22,845 nucleotides of DNA from Planctomycetaceae bacterium (GCA_031287585.1 JAITST010000488.1:1-22845); one strand, 5' to 3'; positions 1-8,978 are shown, numbered from the stretch's first letter. Numbers and translations: made by a program. The notes: a model not told the origin generated them from the letters alone.

Positions 1-3000
1 TTGTTAATGATGTCAGAATCGTTCTTGATAGCGTTTGGTTGATCGATTTGTTTACCATTTCTACCGTTAATTGCGGGGTTTTGCCCTTGTTTTCTCTTAT
101 TCGGTCGAACAATATGATTGTATCGTTCAGCGAGTAACCTATAACCGTTAGGAACGCGGCTATCATCGTTAAGTCGATTTTGAACTCGTTTACCTGCAAG
201 ACCGACAAATACTTCGCGCCCCACGCACTTAACGCCACCAATCCCAAAACAATCAATACATTATGTACTAATGTTATCGCTGTTGCCAATCCATATACTA
301 ACTTGTGGAAACGGACTCTCATATAAATAATGATGAGGATAATACTCAATATCAACGCCAAGGTCGCCTGAACTCTCGAATCCTTCGCAACATTCGCCCC
401 TATTGTCGTTGATGTCGGGAAGTACGGCGTATCGTCAATTTCGGTTTTTAATGGTTTGAAAACTTTTTCCAGTTGTTCACTTGCCGCCGTCGTTTTCAAC
501 GACCATTCGCGCGGCAACTGTCCTTGCGGCGGATGTTCGCCGATACGTTCATAACTGTACGCAAACGCCGATACCAGTTCACCAGCGTCAACCAGCGTTT
601 TGATTTTCGCGTCTAGCAACGACTTTAACGGCTCTCCGTTTATGCCCGGTCTAAACTCTAACTTTACCGACGTTTCACCGCCGGATACCGGCGCGGGCGT
701 TATTTCGTAGTTGAAACTTTCGCGAACCAACGCGTCACCGAAAATTTTCTTAATATCGTTTTCGACTCCCGTTAGGAACACGTCGGGACTAATATCACCG
801 GCGGGCGGCAGAGATGTTTGAACGTTGAAGTGCGTTTCGGTTGCCGGAACAATACCGAATATGTCCGCCTCGACAGCCGCCGTAGCGGGCGAGAGTTGAA
901 TTTCGCTAACGGACAAGTCTTCAAGTTTTTCTAGTTTCTGACGAACTTCCGAAATCGGTTGTGTTGTCTTGAAAACAAGTTCCACCGCCACACCGCCACT
1001 GAAGTCGATGCCTAGAATACCGCGTCCACGCGCTCCGAGTGCAACAAAACCAATCACGATAAAAATCAGCGACACGGCAATACACGTCTTTCCCGCACCG
1101 ATAAAATTGAAATTTGTTTGCGTCAATATCCGCAACATTGTGTATCGTTTTGCCCAACGATTTTTGTCAACAACATCCATAATAGTCCGGCTACAGTAAA
1201 TCGCCGTGAACATTGAGAAAACAACGCCAAGCACGAGCGTTACCGCGAATCCTTTTATCTGTTCCGAACCGACCCAGTACAGAATCAAACCGGTTATTAT
1301 CGTTGTCAAATTCGAGTCAACAATCGCCGTGCTTGCTTTATCGAACGCCTTGCGAATCGCCCACTTCATTGACGCACCGCCAGCGAACTCTTCACGCAAA
1401 CGCTCGAAAATCAATATGTTCGCATCAACCGCCATACCAACAGTCAACACGAGTCCCGCAAGACCGGGCAACGTAAACGCCGCACGAACCGCAAGCATAA
1501 TTGCCATTATCATCAACAAGTTCATCAAAACGCAGAAGCACGCGATTAATCCGAGTGCGTGATAGTAAATCACCATAAATATCGCGACTATAATCGCGGC
1601 ACCAATCATCGCTCGCTGTCCGCTGCGAATTGTGTCTTCACCAAGCAACGCACCAGTCCGCTGCTCGGAAACGGTGTCCTTGTCGAGTTCGGCAGGAAGA
1701 CTACCGGCGTTGAGGATGTTTATCAAGTCATTGATGTCGCGGTCTAATTTTGCACGGTCAGCGGCGTTATCACGCTTACCGAACGTTATAACGCCGCGAT
1801 CACCGATTGTCGATTCGATAATCGGCGCGGAGTAAAGTTGTTCGTTCATAACGATACCGAGATGACGTTCCATTCCGGCTTGACCGCGTAACGGCAAATT
1901 ACTTGATGTAAGAATTTTGAACTTCTGTTCACCAATTGCGTTGAACTGAAAACCGACAGCGGGTTGATTTTTGTGAATTGTCCGTTCTGTACCACCGGGA
2001 ACCAGAAATTGACCCGTTACGTCCTGACCGTCGTTGTATAGAACCAGCATTTCAAGTACGTCGCTGCGGTGACGTGACAAAACGCCGCCGCCCATTCCCT
2101 CAAACGACGCGCGTTCGGCTTCGTCAACCGGCACCCATCTCGCAACTATATCACCGTTAATGCGAATTTCTGTTTGGTTTTTTGCTTCGTCGCGTGTTGC
2201 TTTTTCGATTATCTCACCGTCTTTCGTGTCGTACAAACGCGAGGCAAGTATGCGGAACGTCAACGCACCGGACTCACTAATCACACGTCTGATTCGTGCG
2301 ACTTCCGCGTCCTCTGCTTCCGGTATGATGATTTTTATTTTGTCGTTACCGAGTTTAGCAATTGAGATTTCTTTGATACCGGCTGGATTGATACGTTTGC
2401 CGATTGCGATAGCCAGTGCGTCCATTGTTGCGTCTGAAACGGTTTTACTTTTTTCCGCTTCAGGACTCCCGGGTGCGGGGCGAACATCGTAAATTAACAC
2501 AACACCACCGCGTAAGTCAATACCAAGCGTCATCTTGTGCCAACCGAGATATGTTGCCGCTACTGAACCGATTAAGCAAATCAGGATTGCAAATATACGG
2601 AAGTAATGCTCCGGCATTCGCCATGCGGACGACATCGCACTCGCGAGCAGGAACGAGATGATTATTATTCCGAAGAACGTACCGAGGATTACCCAACCGT
2701 TATCTTTCCAATATACGGGTGCTTTCGATTCCGCTACGTCATCTGCCGGCAACGTGAGCGACGCTTCGTCTGTACCGTGTTCGTGACCAGCGTGGTCGTC
2801 TTGGTGTGAACCTGATGTTTCAAACGGTGAAGACGGAAACGGAGCGATTGGAGTTGGCGGGGCAACCGGAAACGACGGAACTGTCGCGGGTACCGGTTCG
2901 CTGACTGGAACAGCGGGAACTGTTTCGGCGGATTTTTCCTCCGCTGGTGCTGTTGTAGCAACAGGCGGTTCCGCAACTGGTGTTTCTGCGGGTTTTGTTT

Positions 3001-3133
3001 CCGTTGGTGTGGCAGGTGTTTCAGCCGCTGGTGTGTTGTCAGGTTTACCTTCCTGTGCAGACATCGGTGCGATGTACACGATTGAAAGTGCGACCAGTAA
3101 TACCGCGATAGGATAAAGATAACTCCGGTTCAT
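1..3133 (-). CDS. secDF: SecD-SecF fusion protein translocase subunit, 3' end cut by the window edge
   Basis: Accessory subunit of the Sec translocon, which uses the proton gradient to pull exported proteins out of SecYEG. The frame is open from ATG 3133 to the left edge: 1044 codons with no stop. Residues 1-26 look like a signal peptide (hydrophobic 6-22, cleavage-like end PMSA/QEG). Residues 30-140 are rich in Pro, Ala, Thr and Glu, with a His/Asp cluster at 110-119. A helix at about 146-168 precedes the usual first SecD helix at about 178-198. The SecD motif LGIDLRGGV is at 203-211 and GMAVDANILIFERLREE at about 567-583. SecF begins near 690, with LGIDFSGG at 707-714 and GYSLNDTI near 1004. 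Only the last SecF helix region should be missing. The start lies 72 bases after yajC and has no Shine-Dalgarno sequence. Identity is certain; the role of the N-terminal extension is unknown. Confidence 0.96.
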   Translation of the reverse strand, partial: MNRSYLYPIAVLLVALSIVYIAPMSAQEGKPDNTPAAETPATPTETKPAETPVAEPPVATTAPAEEKSAETVPAVPVSEPVPATVPSFPVAPPTPIAPFPSSPFETSGSHQDDHAGHEHGTDEASLTLPADDVAESKAPVYWKDNGWVILGTFFGIIIISFLLASAMSSAWRMPEHYFRIFAILICLIGSVAATYLGWHKMTLGIDLRGGVVLIYDVRPAPGSPEAEKSKTVSDATMDALAIAIGKRINPAGIKEISIAKLGNDKIKIIIPEAEDAEVARIRRVISESGALTFRILASRLYDTKDGEIIEKATRDEAKNQTEIRINGDIVARWVPVDEAERASFEGMGGGVLSRHRSDVLEMLVLYNDGQDVTGQFLVPGGTERTIHKNQPAVGFQFNAIGEQKFKILTSSNLPLRGQAGMERHLGIVMNEQLYSAPIIESTIGDRGVITFGKRDNAADRAKLDRDINDLINILNAGSLPAELDKDTVSEQRTGALLGEDTIRSGQRAMIGAAIIVAIFMVIYYHALGLIACFCVLMNLLMIMAIMLAVRAAFTLPGLAGLVLTVGMAVDANILIFERLREEFAGGASMKWAIRKAFDKASTAIVDSNLTTIITGLILYWVGSEQIKGFAVTLVLGVVFSMFTAIYCSRTIMDVVDKNRWAKRYTMLRILTQTNFNFIGAGKTCIAVSLIFIVIGFVALGARGRGILGIDFSGGVAVELVFKTTQPISEVRQKLEKLEDLSVSEIQLSPATAAVEADIFGIVPATETHFNVQTSLPPAGDISPDVFLTGVENDIKKIFGDALVRESFNYEITPAPVSGGETSVKLEFRPGINGEPLKSLLDAKIKTLVDAGELVSAFAYSYERIGEHPPQGQLPREWSLKTTAASEQLEKVFKPLKTEIDDTPYFPTSTTIGANVAKDSRVQATLALILSIILIIIYMRVRFHKLVYGLATAITLVHNVLIVLGLVALSAWGAKYLSVLQVNEFKIDLTMIAAFLTVIGYSLNDTIILFDRIRENKGKTPQLTVEMVNKSINQTLSRTILTSLT

Positions 3134-3205
3134 AATTTTTTTGATTTGGGATGTTGAATAAAATTGTTAAAACTTGGAAATGAATATGTTTGACAACACG
3201 TCACG

Positions 3206-3556
3206 CTATTTTTTGTCGTCCGATTTTATTTCACCTACTATCGGCGCGACAATCGCGTCAAGTAAGAACTCGATTTTCATGTTGTTACTGTCATCGACTT
3301 TGAGAACGATTCGTCCTCTTTCTTTATCAATGCTGTAAATTATACCGACAAGTCCGCCGACTGTATAGACCTTCATATGTTTTTCTAACGAATCGACCAT
3401 CTTCCGCCGTTTCTCCTGCTCCTTCTGTTGCGGTCTGATTACGAGAAACCACATGATAATAAGGATCGCGGGGAAAACCCATATCATCATATTTGCCATG
3501 CCGCTGTCTTGTGCGAAGAGCGGAACAGTTAGGTATTGAAGGATATTTGAAAACAT
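3206..3556 (-). CDS. yajC: Preprotein translocase subunit YajC
   Basis: Small single-span membrane protein that associates with SecDF at the Sec channel. The 116-residue product has a short N-terminal stretch, one membrane helix at about 21-41, and directly after it the family hallmark IRPQQKEQEKRR, then a soluble domain containing VGGLVGIIYSID and a charged end. Length is normal for the family. It lies 70 bases downstream of map and 72 bases upstream of secDF, all co-directional; pairing with secDF is the usual arrangement, whereas attachment to the spc ribosomal cluster is less usual. No Shine-Dalgarno sequence precedes ATG 3556. Confidence 0.95.
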   Translation of the reverse strand: MFSNILQYLTVPLFAQDSGMANMMIWVFPAILIIMWFLVIRPQQKEQEKRRKMVDSLEKHMKVYTVGGLVGIIYSIDKERGRIVLKVDDSNNMKIEFLLDAIVAPIVGEIKSDDKK

Positions 3557-3626
3557 TTTATTGTTAATTTGGTTGGGGTTACTTTGTTGTTACAACCGGT
3601 CAAAATCTTTGACCGCAAAAATATCA

Positions 3627-4442
3627 TTAAGCCATCATATATTTTGTTACATCTATTCTTTCGTCGTCGTTTACCGGTTCGCCCGTTAGCACCAACACTC
3701 CTGTTTCCGTTACTGCTAACGTGTGTTCAAAATGTGCGCTTAATTGGCGGTCTTTAGTTCTTATTGTCCAGTGGTCTTTTTCTACGTGTATATTTTTTGT
3801 TCCTAAGTTCACCATCGGTTCAACCGCTATCACCAAGCCGGGTTGGATTCTGAAATCCCCATAGCGTAATAAATCACGGTTTACAAAATTCGGTACCTGC
3901 GGCAACTCGTGCATTTCACGTCCTATACCGTGTCCTACCAAACTTTCCACTACGCTAAATCCGTTTGACTTCGCGCAATTTTCCATCTTCGTCGCGACTT
4001 CACTCCACTTACTGCTAACCGCCAACGACTCAATCGCGATTTCTAATGTTCGCTTCGTTACGTCTAACAACTTCGCCGCTTTGCTCGAAATTTTTCCGAT
4101 TGGAAACGTGAATGCCGCGTCGCCGCACCATCCGTCTAACTTACAACCAGTATCAACTCCAACAATGTCGCCTTCTATCAATTCACGTTTGCCCGGTATT
4201 CCGTGTACGATTTCGTCGTTGACACTAATACACGTGACCGCCGGAAACGGCACCTTGCCCGGTACTCCCTTGAACAGCGGAATCGACTTGTGGTCGAGAA
4301 AGAAACGTTCGACCTGCGAGTCGATTTCACCTGTCGTGATACCGGGTCGCATCATTGACCCCGCAATCTGCAATGCGTACCACACAAGCAAACCGGCACG
4401 GCGCATCTTTTGTATTTCACGTTCCGAACGTAATGTCAACAT
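3627..4442 (-). CDS. map: Methionine aminopeptidase, type I
   Basis: Removes the N-terminal methionine from nascent proteins at the ribosome. The 271-residue product shows the pita-bread fold and all five metal ligands: D97 (VDTG), D108 (GDAAFTF), H171 (GHGIG), E208 (VEPM) and E239 (HFEHT). The substrate-contacting His is at 80 in EIVHGIP and a second at 178 in REMHE. It lacks the N-terminal zinc-finger extension of some type I enzymes. It sits 83 bases after adk, the usual adk-map order at the end of an spc operon. No Shine-Dalgarno sequence precedes ATG 4442. Confidence 0.97.
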   Translation of the reverse strand: MLTLRSEREIQKMRRAGLLVWYALQIAGSMMRPGITTGEIDSQVERFFLDHKSIPLFKGVPGKVPFPAVTCISVNDEIVHGIPGKRELIEGDIVGVDTGCKLDGWCGDAAFTFPIGKISSKAAKLLDVTKRTLEIAIESLAVSSKWSEVATKMENCAKSNGFSVVESLVGHGIGREMHELPQVPNFVNRDLLRYGDFRIQPGLVIAVEPMVNLGTKNIHVEKDHWTIRTKDRQLSAHFEHTLAVTETGVLVLTGEPVNDDERIDVTKYMMA

Positions 4443-4525
4443 ATTGCCGTACCGAAAAAGAGATTGTTGGAGAAAATCCTATCCCGTCGCGAAACGCTCC
4501 GCCGCGACAAGAACGATTTCACGTC

Positions 4526-5083
4526 CTATTTGTAAGTATCCAGAATTGTTGTCACCCTTGCAAAAATATCGTCAATCGTTCCGAGACCATCAACCGTCTT
4601 GAGCAAACTCTGTTTACCGTAGTAATCGAGCAACGGTTTCGTTTGGTTTGAGTAACCGATAAGACGTTGTTTGATTGCGTCTTCGGTATCGTCAGCACGT
4701 CCGCGACCAGCAAGACGTTTGAACAACTCTTCGTCCGGCACTCGTAATTCAACAACGACATCAAGCGGTGTTGTTTTTTCCGCCAACATTTTATCAAGTG
4801 CTTCCGCCTGCGCGATTGTACGCGGAAAACCGTCGAGCAAGTAACCACCCTTGCAATCCGGTTGAGCGAGACGATCAGCAATAACTCCGATAACAACGCT
4901 ATCCGGCACGAGTTGACCCGTTGACATATATTTGTCCGCTTCGACACCGATTGGCGTTTTCGCGTCACGTGCCGCACGCAACATATCGCCAGTTGAAAGG
5001 TGGGCTAACGCATATCGTTTGATGATACGTTCGGCTTGTGTTCCTTTACCCGCGCCGGGCGGTCCGATGAATACTAATCTCAT
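4526..5083 (-). CDS. adk: Adenylate kinase, short-LID form
   Basis: Cytosolic nucleotide kinase interconverting ATP + AMP and 2 ADP. The 185-residue product begins with the P-loop GPPGAGKGT (residues 7-15), followed by the AMP-binding segment STGDMLRAA (30-38) and YLLDGFPRT (81-89). After R127 the LID is reduced to a short loop (GRGRADDTED), so this is the short bacterial form without the roughly 30-residue or zinc-binding lid. It lies 59 bases after secY and upstream of map, as in many spc operons. No Shine-Dalgarno sequence is seen before ATG 5083. Confidence 0.97.
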   Translation of the reverse strand: MRLVFIGPPGAGKGTQAERIIKRYALAHLSTGDMLRAARDAKTPIGVEADKYMSTGQLVPDSVVIGVIADRLAQPDCKGGYLLDGFPRTIAQAEALDKMLAEKTTPLDVVVELRVPDEELFKRLAGRGRADDTEDAIKQRLIGYSNQTKPLLDYYGKQSLLKTVDGLGTIDDIFARVTTILDTYK

Positions 5084-5142
5084 TTTGATTTATTCGCTGT
5101 GAATTTTATGATGTGACGGACAACAACGCGGTTGTCCTGAAA

Positions 5143-6528
5143 TTATCCGTTCGAACCGCCCTTATCAAGCAGTCCTTTATAATTACGCATTACGAGGTGG
5201 CTATCAATTTTGTCAACCAAATCAATAACAACGCTGACTACAATCAACAAACTCGTACCGCCGAAAAATCCGGCTATAACATAATCGTTTATTATGAACG
5301 AGGAAATGAGCGTCGGTATGATTGCAATCAATGCCAAAAACGCCGCGCCAACGTAAGTGATACGAATCATTACCTTTTCGAGGTAGTCGGCAGTTGTTTT
5401 ACCCGGACGGTAGCCTGGAATGAATGTTCCGTAATTCTTCAAATTCTCCGCCATATCTTTCGGATTAAACGTTACCGCTGTCCAGAAGTAGCAGAAGAAG
5501 AATATAAGTCCGACGTATAACACAATGTAGATATATGCTTGTTTAGCAAATATCTCACGACAGAAATCGCAGAATTCCGCAAACCAACCGCTACCGGCAT
5601 AGTTTTGTAAAAATTGAAAACCAACCATCGGGAAGAGCAACAAACTGCTCGCGAAAATAATCGGCATAACGCCCGCCTGATTCACTTTCAGAGGCAAGTA
5701 TTGTTTGTTACCGCCGAAAACTTTTCGACCGCGAACATGTTTCGCGCTTTGTGTCGGAATACGGCGTTGTCCTTTTGTTACGAAAACGACACCAATCACT
5801 ACTGCCACGAACAACAACGCGAGAATCAACAGTTGCTCAACTCCCATCTGACCAGCACCGTCGCCACCGAGCGCAACCTGACCGTCTTTTACAATTCTGC
5901 CCCACAGCCCAATCAACGCGCGCGGAAGGTTTGCCAAAATACCGCCCATAATTATCAAACTGATACCGTTTCCGATTCCGTACTCGTCGATCTGTTCGCC
6001 GAGCCACATCAGGAATGCAGTACCGGCAGTCATTACGAAAATCGCCGCAATCTTCCAAAGTGTCGGCAGCTGTCCGTCAACGAGTAGCGAACTGCTAACC
6101 GGCGAGTTTGCTCCTGACGTTATAACGTGAACGTAGAAATAACTTTGAATCATACAAATCACGATTGTCGCGTAACGTGTATATTCGTTGATTTTCTTTC
6201 TGCCGCTCTCGCCCTCTTTCTGCAACTTTTCAAGACGCGGGTCAACGGTCGCGAGAAGTTGGAATATAATTGAAGCCGAAATATACGGCATAATACCAAG
6301 CCCGAAAATGGTTATCTGTTCAAGTTGTGTACCACTGAAAACAGTCATCTGGTTCAGCATATCGCCAATACCGCCCTGACCCTGCCAAAACTCTGCCATC
6401 TTGGAAAAGTCAACAATCGGTAACGGAATACAACAACCGATACGAAAAATACCCAGAAGCATCAACGTCAATAAAATCTTCTGACGCAGTTCAGGTATTG
6501 AATAAATAACAAGGGCTTTACGAAACAT
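5143..6528 (-). CDS. secY: Protein translocase channel subunit SecY
   Basis: Pore-forming subunit of the SecYEG channel in the cytoplasmic membrane. The 461-residue product carries a series of hydrophobic helices compatible with the standard ten. Conserved landmarks are FRIGCCIPLP (28-37), DEYGIGNGIS (181-190), the cytoplasmic loop QRRIPTQ (254-260), LPLKVNQAGVMPIIFASS (278-295) and IPGYRPGKTTADYL (370-383). It ends in a short cytoplasmic tail with MRNYKGLL. The length is slightly above the usual 430-445, mainly through the periplasmic and cytoplasmic loops. It follows rplO by 79 bases in the classic spc position. No Shine-Dalgarno sequence precedes ATG 6528. Confidence 0.98.
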   Translation of the reverse strand: MFRKALVIYSIPELRQKILLTLMLLGIFRIGCCIPLPIVDFSKMAEFWQGQGGIGDMLNQMTVFSGTQLEQITIFGLGIMPYISASIIFQLLATVDPRLEKLQKEGESGRKKINEYTRYATIVICMIQSYFYVHVITSGANSPVSSSLLVDGQLPTLWKIAAIFVMTAGTAFLMWLGEQIDEYGIGNGISLIIMGGILANLPRALIGLWGRIVKDGQVALGGDGAGQMGVEQLLILALLFVAVVIGVVFVTKGQRRIPTQSAKHVRGRKVFGGNKQYLPLKVNQAGVMPIIFASSLLLFPMVGFQFLQNYAGSGWFAEFCDFCREIFAKQAYIYIVLYVGLIFFFCYFWTAVTFNPKDMAENLKNYGTFIPGYRPGKTTADYLEKVMIRITYVGAAFLALIAIIPTLISSFIINDYVIAGFFGGTSLLIVVSVVIDLVDKIDSHLVMRNYKGLLDKGGSNG

Positions 6529-6607
6529 AAGAGATTATATCTGTTATCCATGTTGAAATATCAATTTGCCGTCAGCAAGCCAGCGGCAAAACAAATTCAC
6601 TTTCGCA

Positions 6608-7210
6608 CTACTTAACTTTTTTATCTTTTGGTTTTGGCTTCGATACCGGCTTTGTCACCGTTTTTGAAGTTTTTGAACCGCCAAGACTTTTAATACCGGA
6701 GTTTGCCACTGCTGCCGCTTTACGTGACCCCATTTTGTTTTTCACAACAGGTTTTCTAACGGTCAACACATTGACGGTTCCGCCAAGTGATTCTATTTTC
6801 GACTTTGCCGACTCCGAAAACGCGTGAGCGACAACGTTCAATTTTTTCGTCAACGCACCGTTGCCAAGCACTTTGAGTTGGTCAAACGTGTTGACAATCA
6901 AACGGCGTTTCTTCAAGTCGTCTGGTGTGACTTCCGCACCGTCGTTATAAAACGCTTCTAAATCGCAGAGGTTGATGATGACAACCTTGTCCGCGAACGC
7001 TTTGTTATTGAAACCACGCTTCGGAATACGTCTAACGAGCGGCATCTGTCCGCCTTCAAACAGTTCCGGCATCGAATAACCTGAACGGGACCCCTGTCCT
7101 TTGTGACCGCGTCCCGATGTTTTTCCGTGTCCTGAACCAGTACCGCGACCAATACGTTTCCGTTTACGATACTTCGTTATCCCTCTGTTTACTTGGTCTA
7201 TGCTACTCAT
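6608..7210 (-). CDS. rplO: 50S ribosomal protein L15
   Basis: Large-subunit protein that binds 23S rRNA late in assembly. The N-terminal glycine-rich arm GRGTGSGHGKTSGRGHKGQG (residues 22-41) is the family signature. The product is 200 residues, well over the usual 145-165; the excess is a Lys/Ser/Pro-rich C-terminal tail (last about 30 residues). The ATG overlaps the rpsE stop by four bases (ATGA), implying translational coupling. No rpmD (L30) gene separates rpsE and rplO, unlike the E. coli order. Confidence 0.97.
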   Translation of the reverse strand: MSSIDQVNRGITKYRKRKRIGRGTGSGHGKTSGRGHKGQGSRSGYSMPELFEGGQMPLVRRIPKRGFNNKAFADKVVIINLCDLEAFYNDGAEVTPDDLKKRRLIVNTFDQLKVLGNGALTKKLNVVAHAFSESAKSKIESLGGTVNVLTVRKPVVKNKMGSRKAAAVANSGIKSLGGSKTSKTVTKPVSKPKPKDKKVK

Positions 7211-7692
7211 GACAGTGATACTCCCCGCAATTGTTCAACCGATGATTTAGAACGTAAATGTGCGAGTGCGTCAATCGTCGCCTTCGCAACGTTTGCCGGA
7301 TTCGCCGAACCAAAACTTTTCGTCAAAATGTCGCTGATACCAACGGCTTCGCAAACAGCACGCACAGTTGCACCCGCGATTACCCCCGTTCCGGGACTTG
7401 CCGGTACGAGTACGACTTGCGCCGCGCCGAATCTGCCGACTATCTCGTGTGGAATCGTGCCGCCGTCCAACTGTACCGAAACCATTTTTCGCGTACCGTC
7501 TTTGATTGCCTTTTCGACCGCTGGCGGAACTTCGTTCGCCTTGCCGTGTCCCCACGCAACTTTACCGCGTCCGTCACCAACAATTACCAGTGCCGAAAAA
7601 CTGAACCGACGACCACCCTTGACCACCGCTGCACAGCGGCGAATCTTGACCACTTTGTCGATTACTTCACTTTGCGTTGAATCGTTTGCCAT
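7207..7692 (-). CDS. rpsE: 30S ribosomal protein S5
   Basis: Small-subunit protein involved in decoding accuracy. The 161-residue product shows the S5 N-terminal RNA-binding region GGRRFSFSALVIVGDGRGKV (26-45) and the C-terminal fold with LVPASPGTGVIAG. Length is close to the family norm. The stop overlaps the rplO start by four bases. A 162-base spacer separates it from rplR; no Shine-Dalgarno sequence is visible before ATG 7692. Confidence 0.98.
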   Translation of the reverse strand: MANDSTQSEVIDKVVKIRRCAAVVKGGRRFSFSALVIVGDGRGKVAWGHGKANEVPPAVEKAIKDGTRKMVSVQLDGGTIPHEIVGRFGAAQVVLVPASPGTGVIAGATVRAVCEAVGISDILTKSFGSANPANVAKATIDALAHLRSKSSVEQLRGVSLS

Positions 7693-7854
7693 ATTCGTTT
7701 GTTATACGTTCTGAATAAATGCCAACGACATAAACTCAACCCAACGTTCGTCAGAACATCGTACATGAGAATACGTCGCAAAAACTACTTGCAAAAACTT
7801 TTGAAGACCGCATTGAACCAAACGGTATCAACACGGTTTCCAATTGTATTCGTA

Positions 7855-8358
7855 CTATTTCTTTTTTGGTGCTGCGCCGCCGCTCTTTTTCGGCTTCGCA
7901 TCCTGTTGTTTCTTTGGTGCTTTGGACTTGCCGTCTGCCGCCGCTTTTTTTTGCGACTTCGCTTCCAATTCCTCTGCTGTCGGCATTGCACCGATGTCGA
8001 GTCCGGCTTTACGTGCGCTATCAGCCAACGCTTTCAAACGTCCATGATATTTGAAACCGTGACGGTCAAACGCAACTTGCGTCACCCCCGCCGCAATCGC
8101 CTTCTTCGCAATCGCTTCACCAATCTTTACCGCCGCGGCGCAGTTACCACCGTAACTGATACCGCTCCGCAGTTCTTTGTCGTTCGTTCCAGCCGAGCAA
8201 ATCGTTTTCATCGTCAAGTCGTCAATGAGTTGAACGTAGATATGCTTGTTACTGCGAAACACGCACAGACGCGGACGTGTTGAAACACGCTTAACCGCGT
8301 TGGACACGCGAAACGCACGGCGTTCACGGCGATTGTTGAGTATCTTGAACTTTTTCAC
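7855..8358 (-). CDS. rplR: 50S ribosomal protein L18 with a long basic C-terminal tail
   Basis: Binds 5S rRNA and anchors it to the large subunit. I choose GTG 8358 as the start, because a GAGG Shine-Dalgarno sequence (8366-8369) sits seven bases upstream; an in-frame TTG two codons earlier would leave no room for it. The product is 167 residues. The core covers about residues 1-122 and contains RPRLCVFRSNKHIYVQLIDD and VAFDRHGFKYHGRLKALADS. A tail of about 45 residues rich in Lys, Ala and Gln follows, where family members usually stop near 115-125. The tail is low-complexity and probably disordered. Confidence 0.96.
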   Translation of the reverse strand: MKKFKILNNRRERRAFRVSNAVKRVSTRPRLCVFRSNKHIYVQLIDDLTMKTICSAGTNDKELRSGISYGGNCAAAVKIGEAIAKKAIAAGVTQVAFDRHGFKYHGRLKALADSARKAGLDIGAMPTAEELEAKSQKKAAADGKSKAPKKQQDAKPKKSGGAAPKKK

Positions 8359-8429
8359 TGTCAAACCTCGTTATATTCAAAAGTCGAATGGAATTTTGTT
8401 TGTGTTTTACGGACGTTATTTTTTGAACA

Positions 8430-8978
8430 CTATTTCTTTGTTGCGGCTTTGCTTTCCTTGCGGCGAATAACTTCACCTTCGTACTTGATGCCCTTACCTA
8501 GATACGGTTCGGCTTTACGAATCGCCCGCACTTCCGCCGCAAACATACCGACGAGTTGCTTGTCGATACCTTTGACCGTTAGATGTTGCTGGTCAGGAGC
8601 GGCGACTGTCAAACCGGTTGGAATTGCTTTGTGAATTTCGTTTGCGAAACCCGCACGAACTTGCAATGTCTTGCCTTGTACAGCGAAAAGATAACCAGTA
8701 CCGAAGATTTCCAACTTCTTCTCGTAACCTTGCGTTACACCAATAACCATATTCTGTATCAGTGCGCGATAGAGACCGTGCATCGCAGCCGCCAGACGGG
8801 TTTGCGTTGCGTTTTCAACGAGAATACTCGAACTAGCCGCGTCGAACGTTACCTTAACTTCGGGCTTGTAAGATTGCTCCAGCGCACCCATCGGTCCCTC
8901 GACCTTGACAACGCCGTCCGCAACGACAACCTTCACTCCCTTCGGAATGATTACCGGTTTTTTACCTACACGTGACAT
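8430..8978 (-). CDS. rplF: 50S ribosomal protein L6
   Basis: Large-subunit protein near the factor-binding site. The 182-residue product starts MSRVGKKPVIIPKGVKV and ends with the conserved block EPYLGKGIKYEGEVIRRKE (158-176), which marks the second alpha/beta repeat. Length is normal. A 161-base spacer lies upstream towards rpsH. No Shine-Dalgarno sequence precedes ATG 8978. Confidence 0.98.
   Translation of the reverse strand: MSRVGKKPVIIPKGVKVVVADGVVKVEGPMGALEQSYKPEVKVTFDAASSSILVENATQTRLAAAMHGLYRALIQNMVIGVTQGYEKKLEIFGTGYLFAVQGKTLQVRAGFANEIHKAIPTGLTVAAPDQQHLTVKGIDKQLVGMFAAEVRAIRKAEPYLGKGIKYEGEVIRRKESKAATKK

Noticed and set aside
7258..7680. Long antisense reading frames opposite ribosomal genes, for example on the plus strand over rpsE, rpsC and rplB.
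   Set aside because: They are mirror readings of strongly conserved ribosomal genes, have no recognisable domains, and reflect the low frequency of stop codons opposite these codons.
7693..7854. A hidden small gene (for example L30) in the 162-base rpsE-rplR spacer.
   Set aside because: Sense-strand reading gives only peptides of about 20 residues or fewer with no ribosomal-protein similarity.
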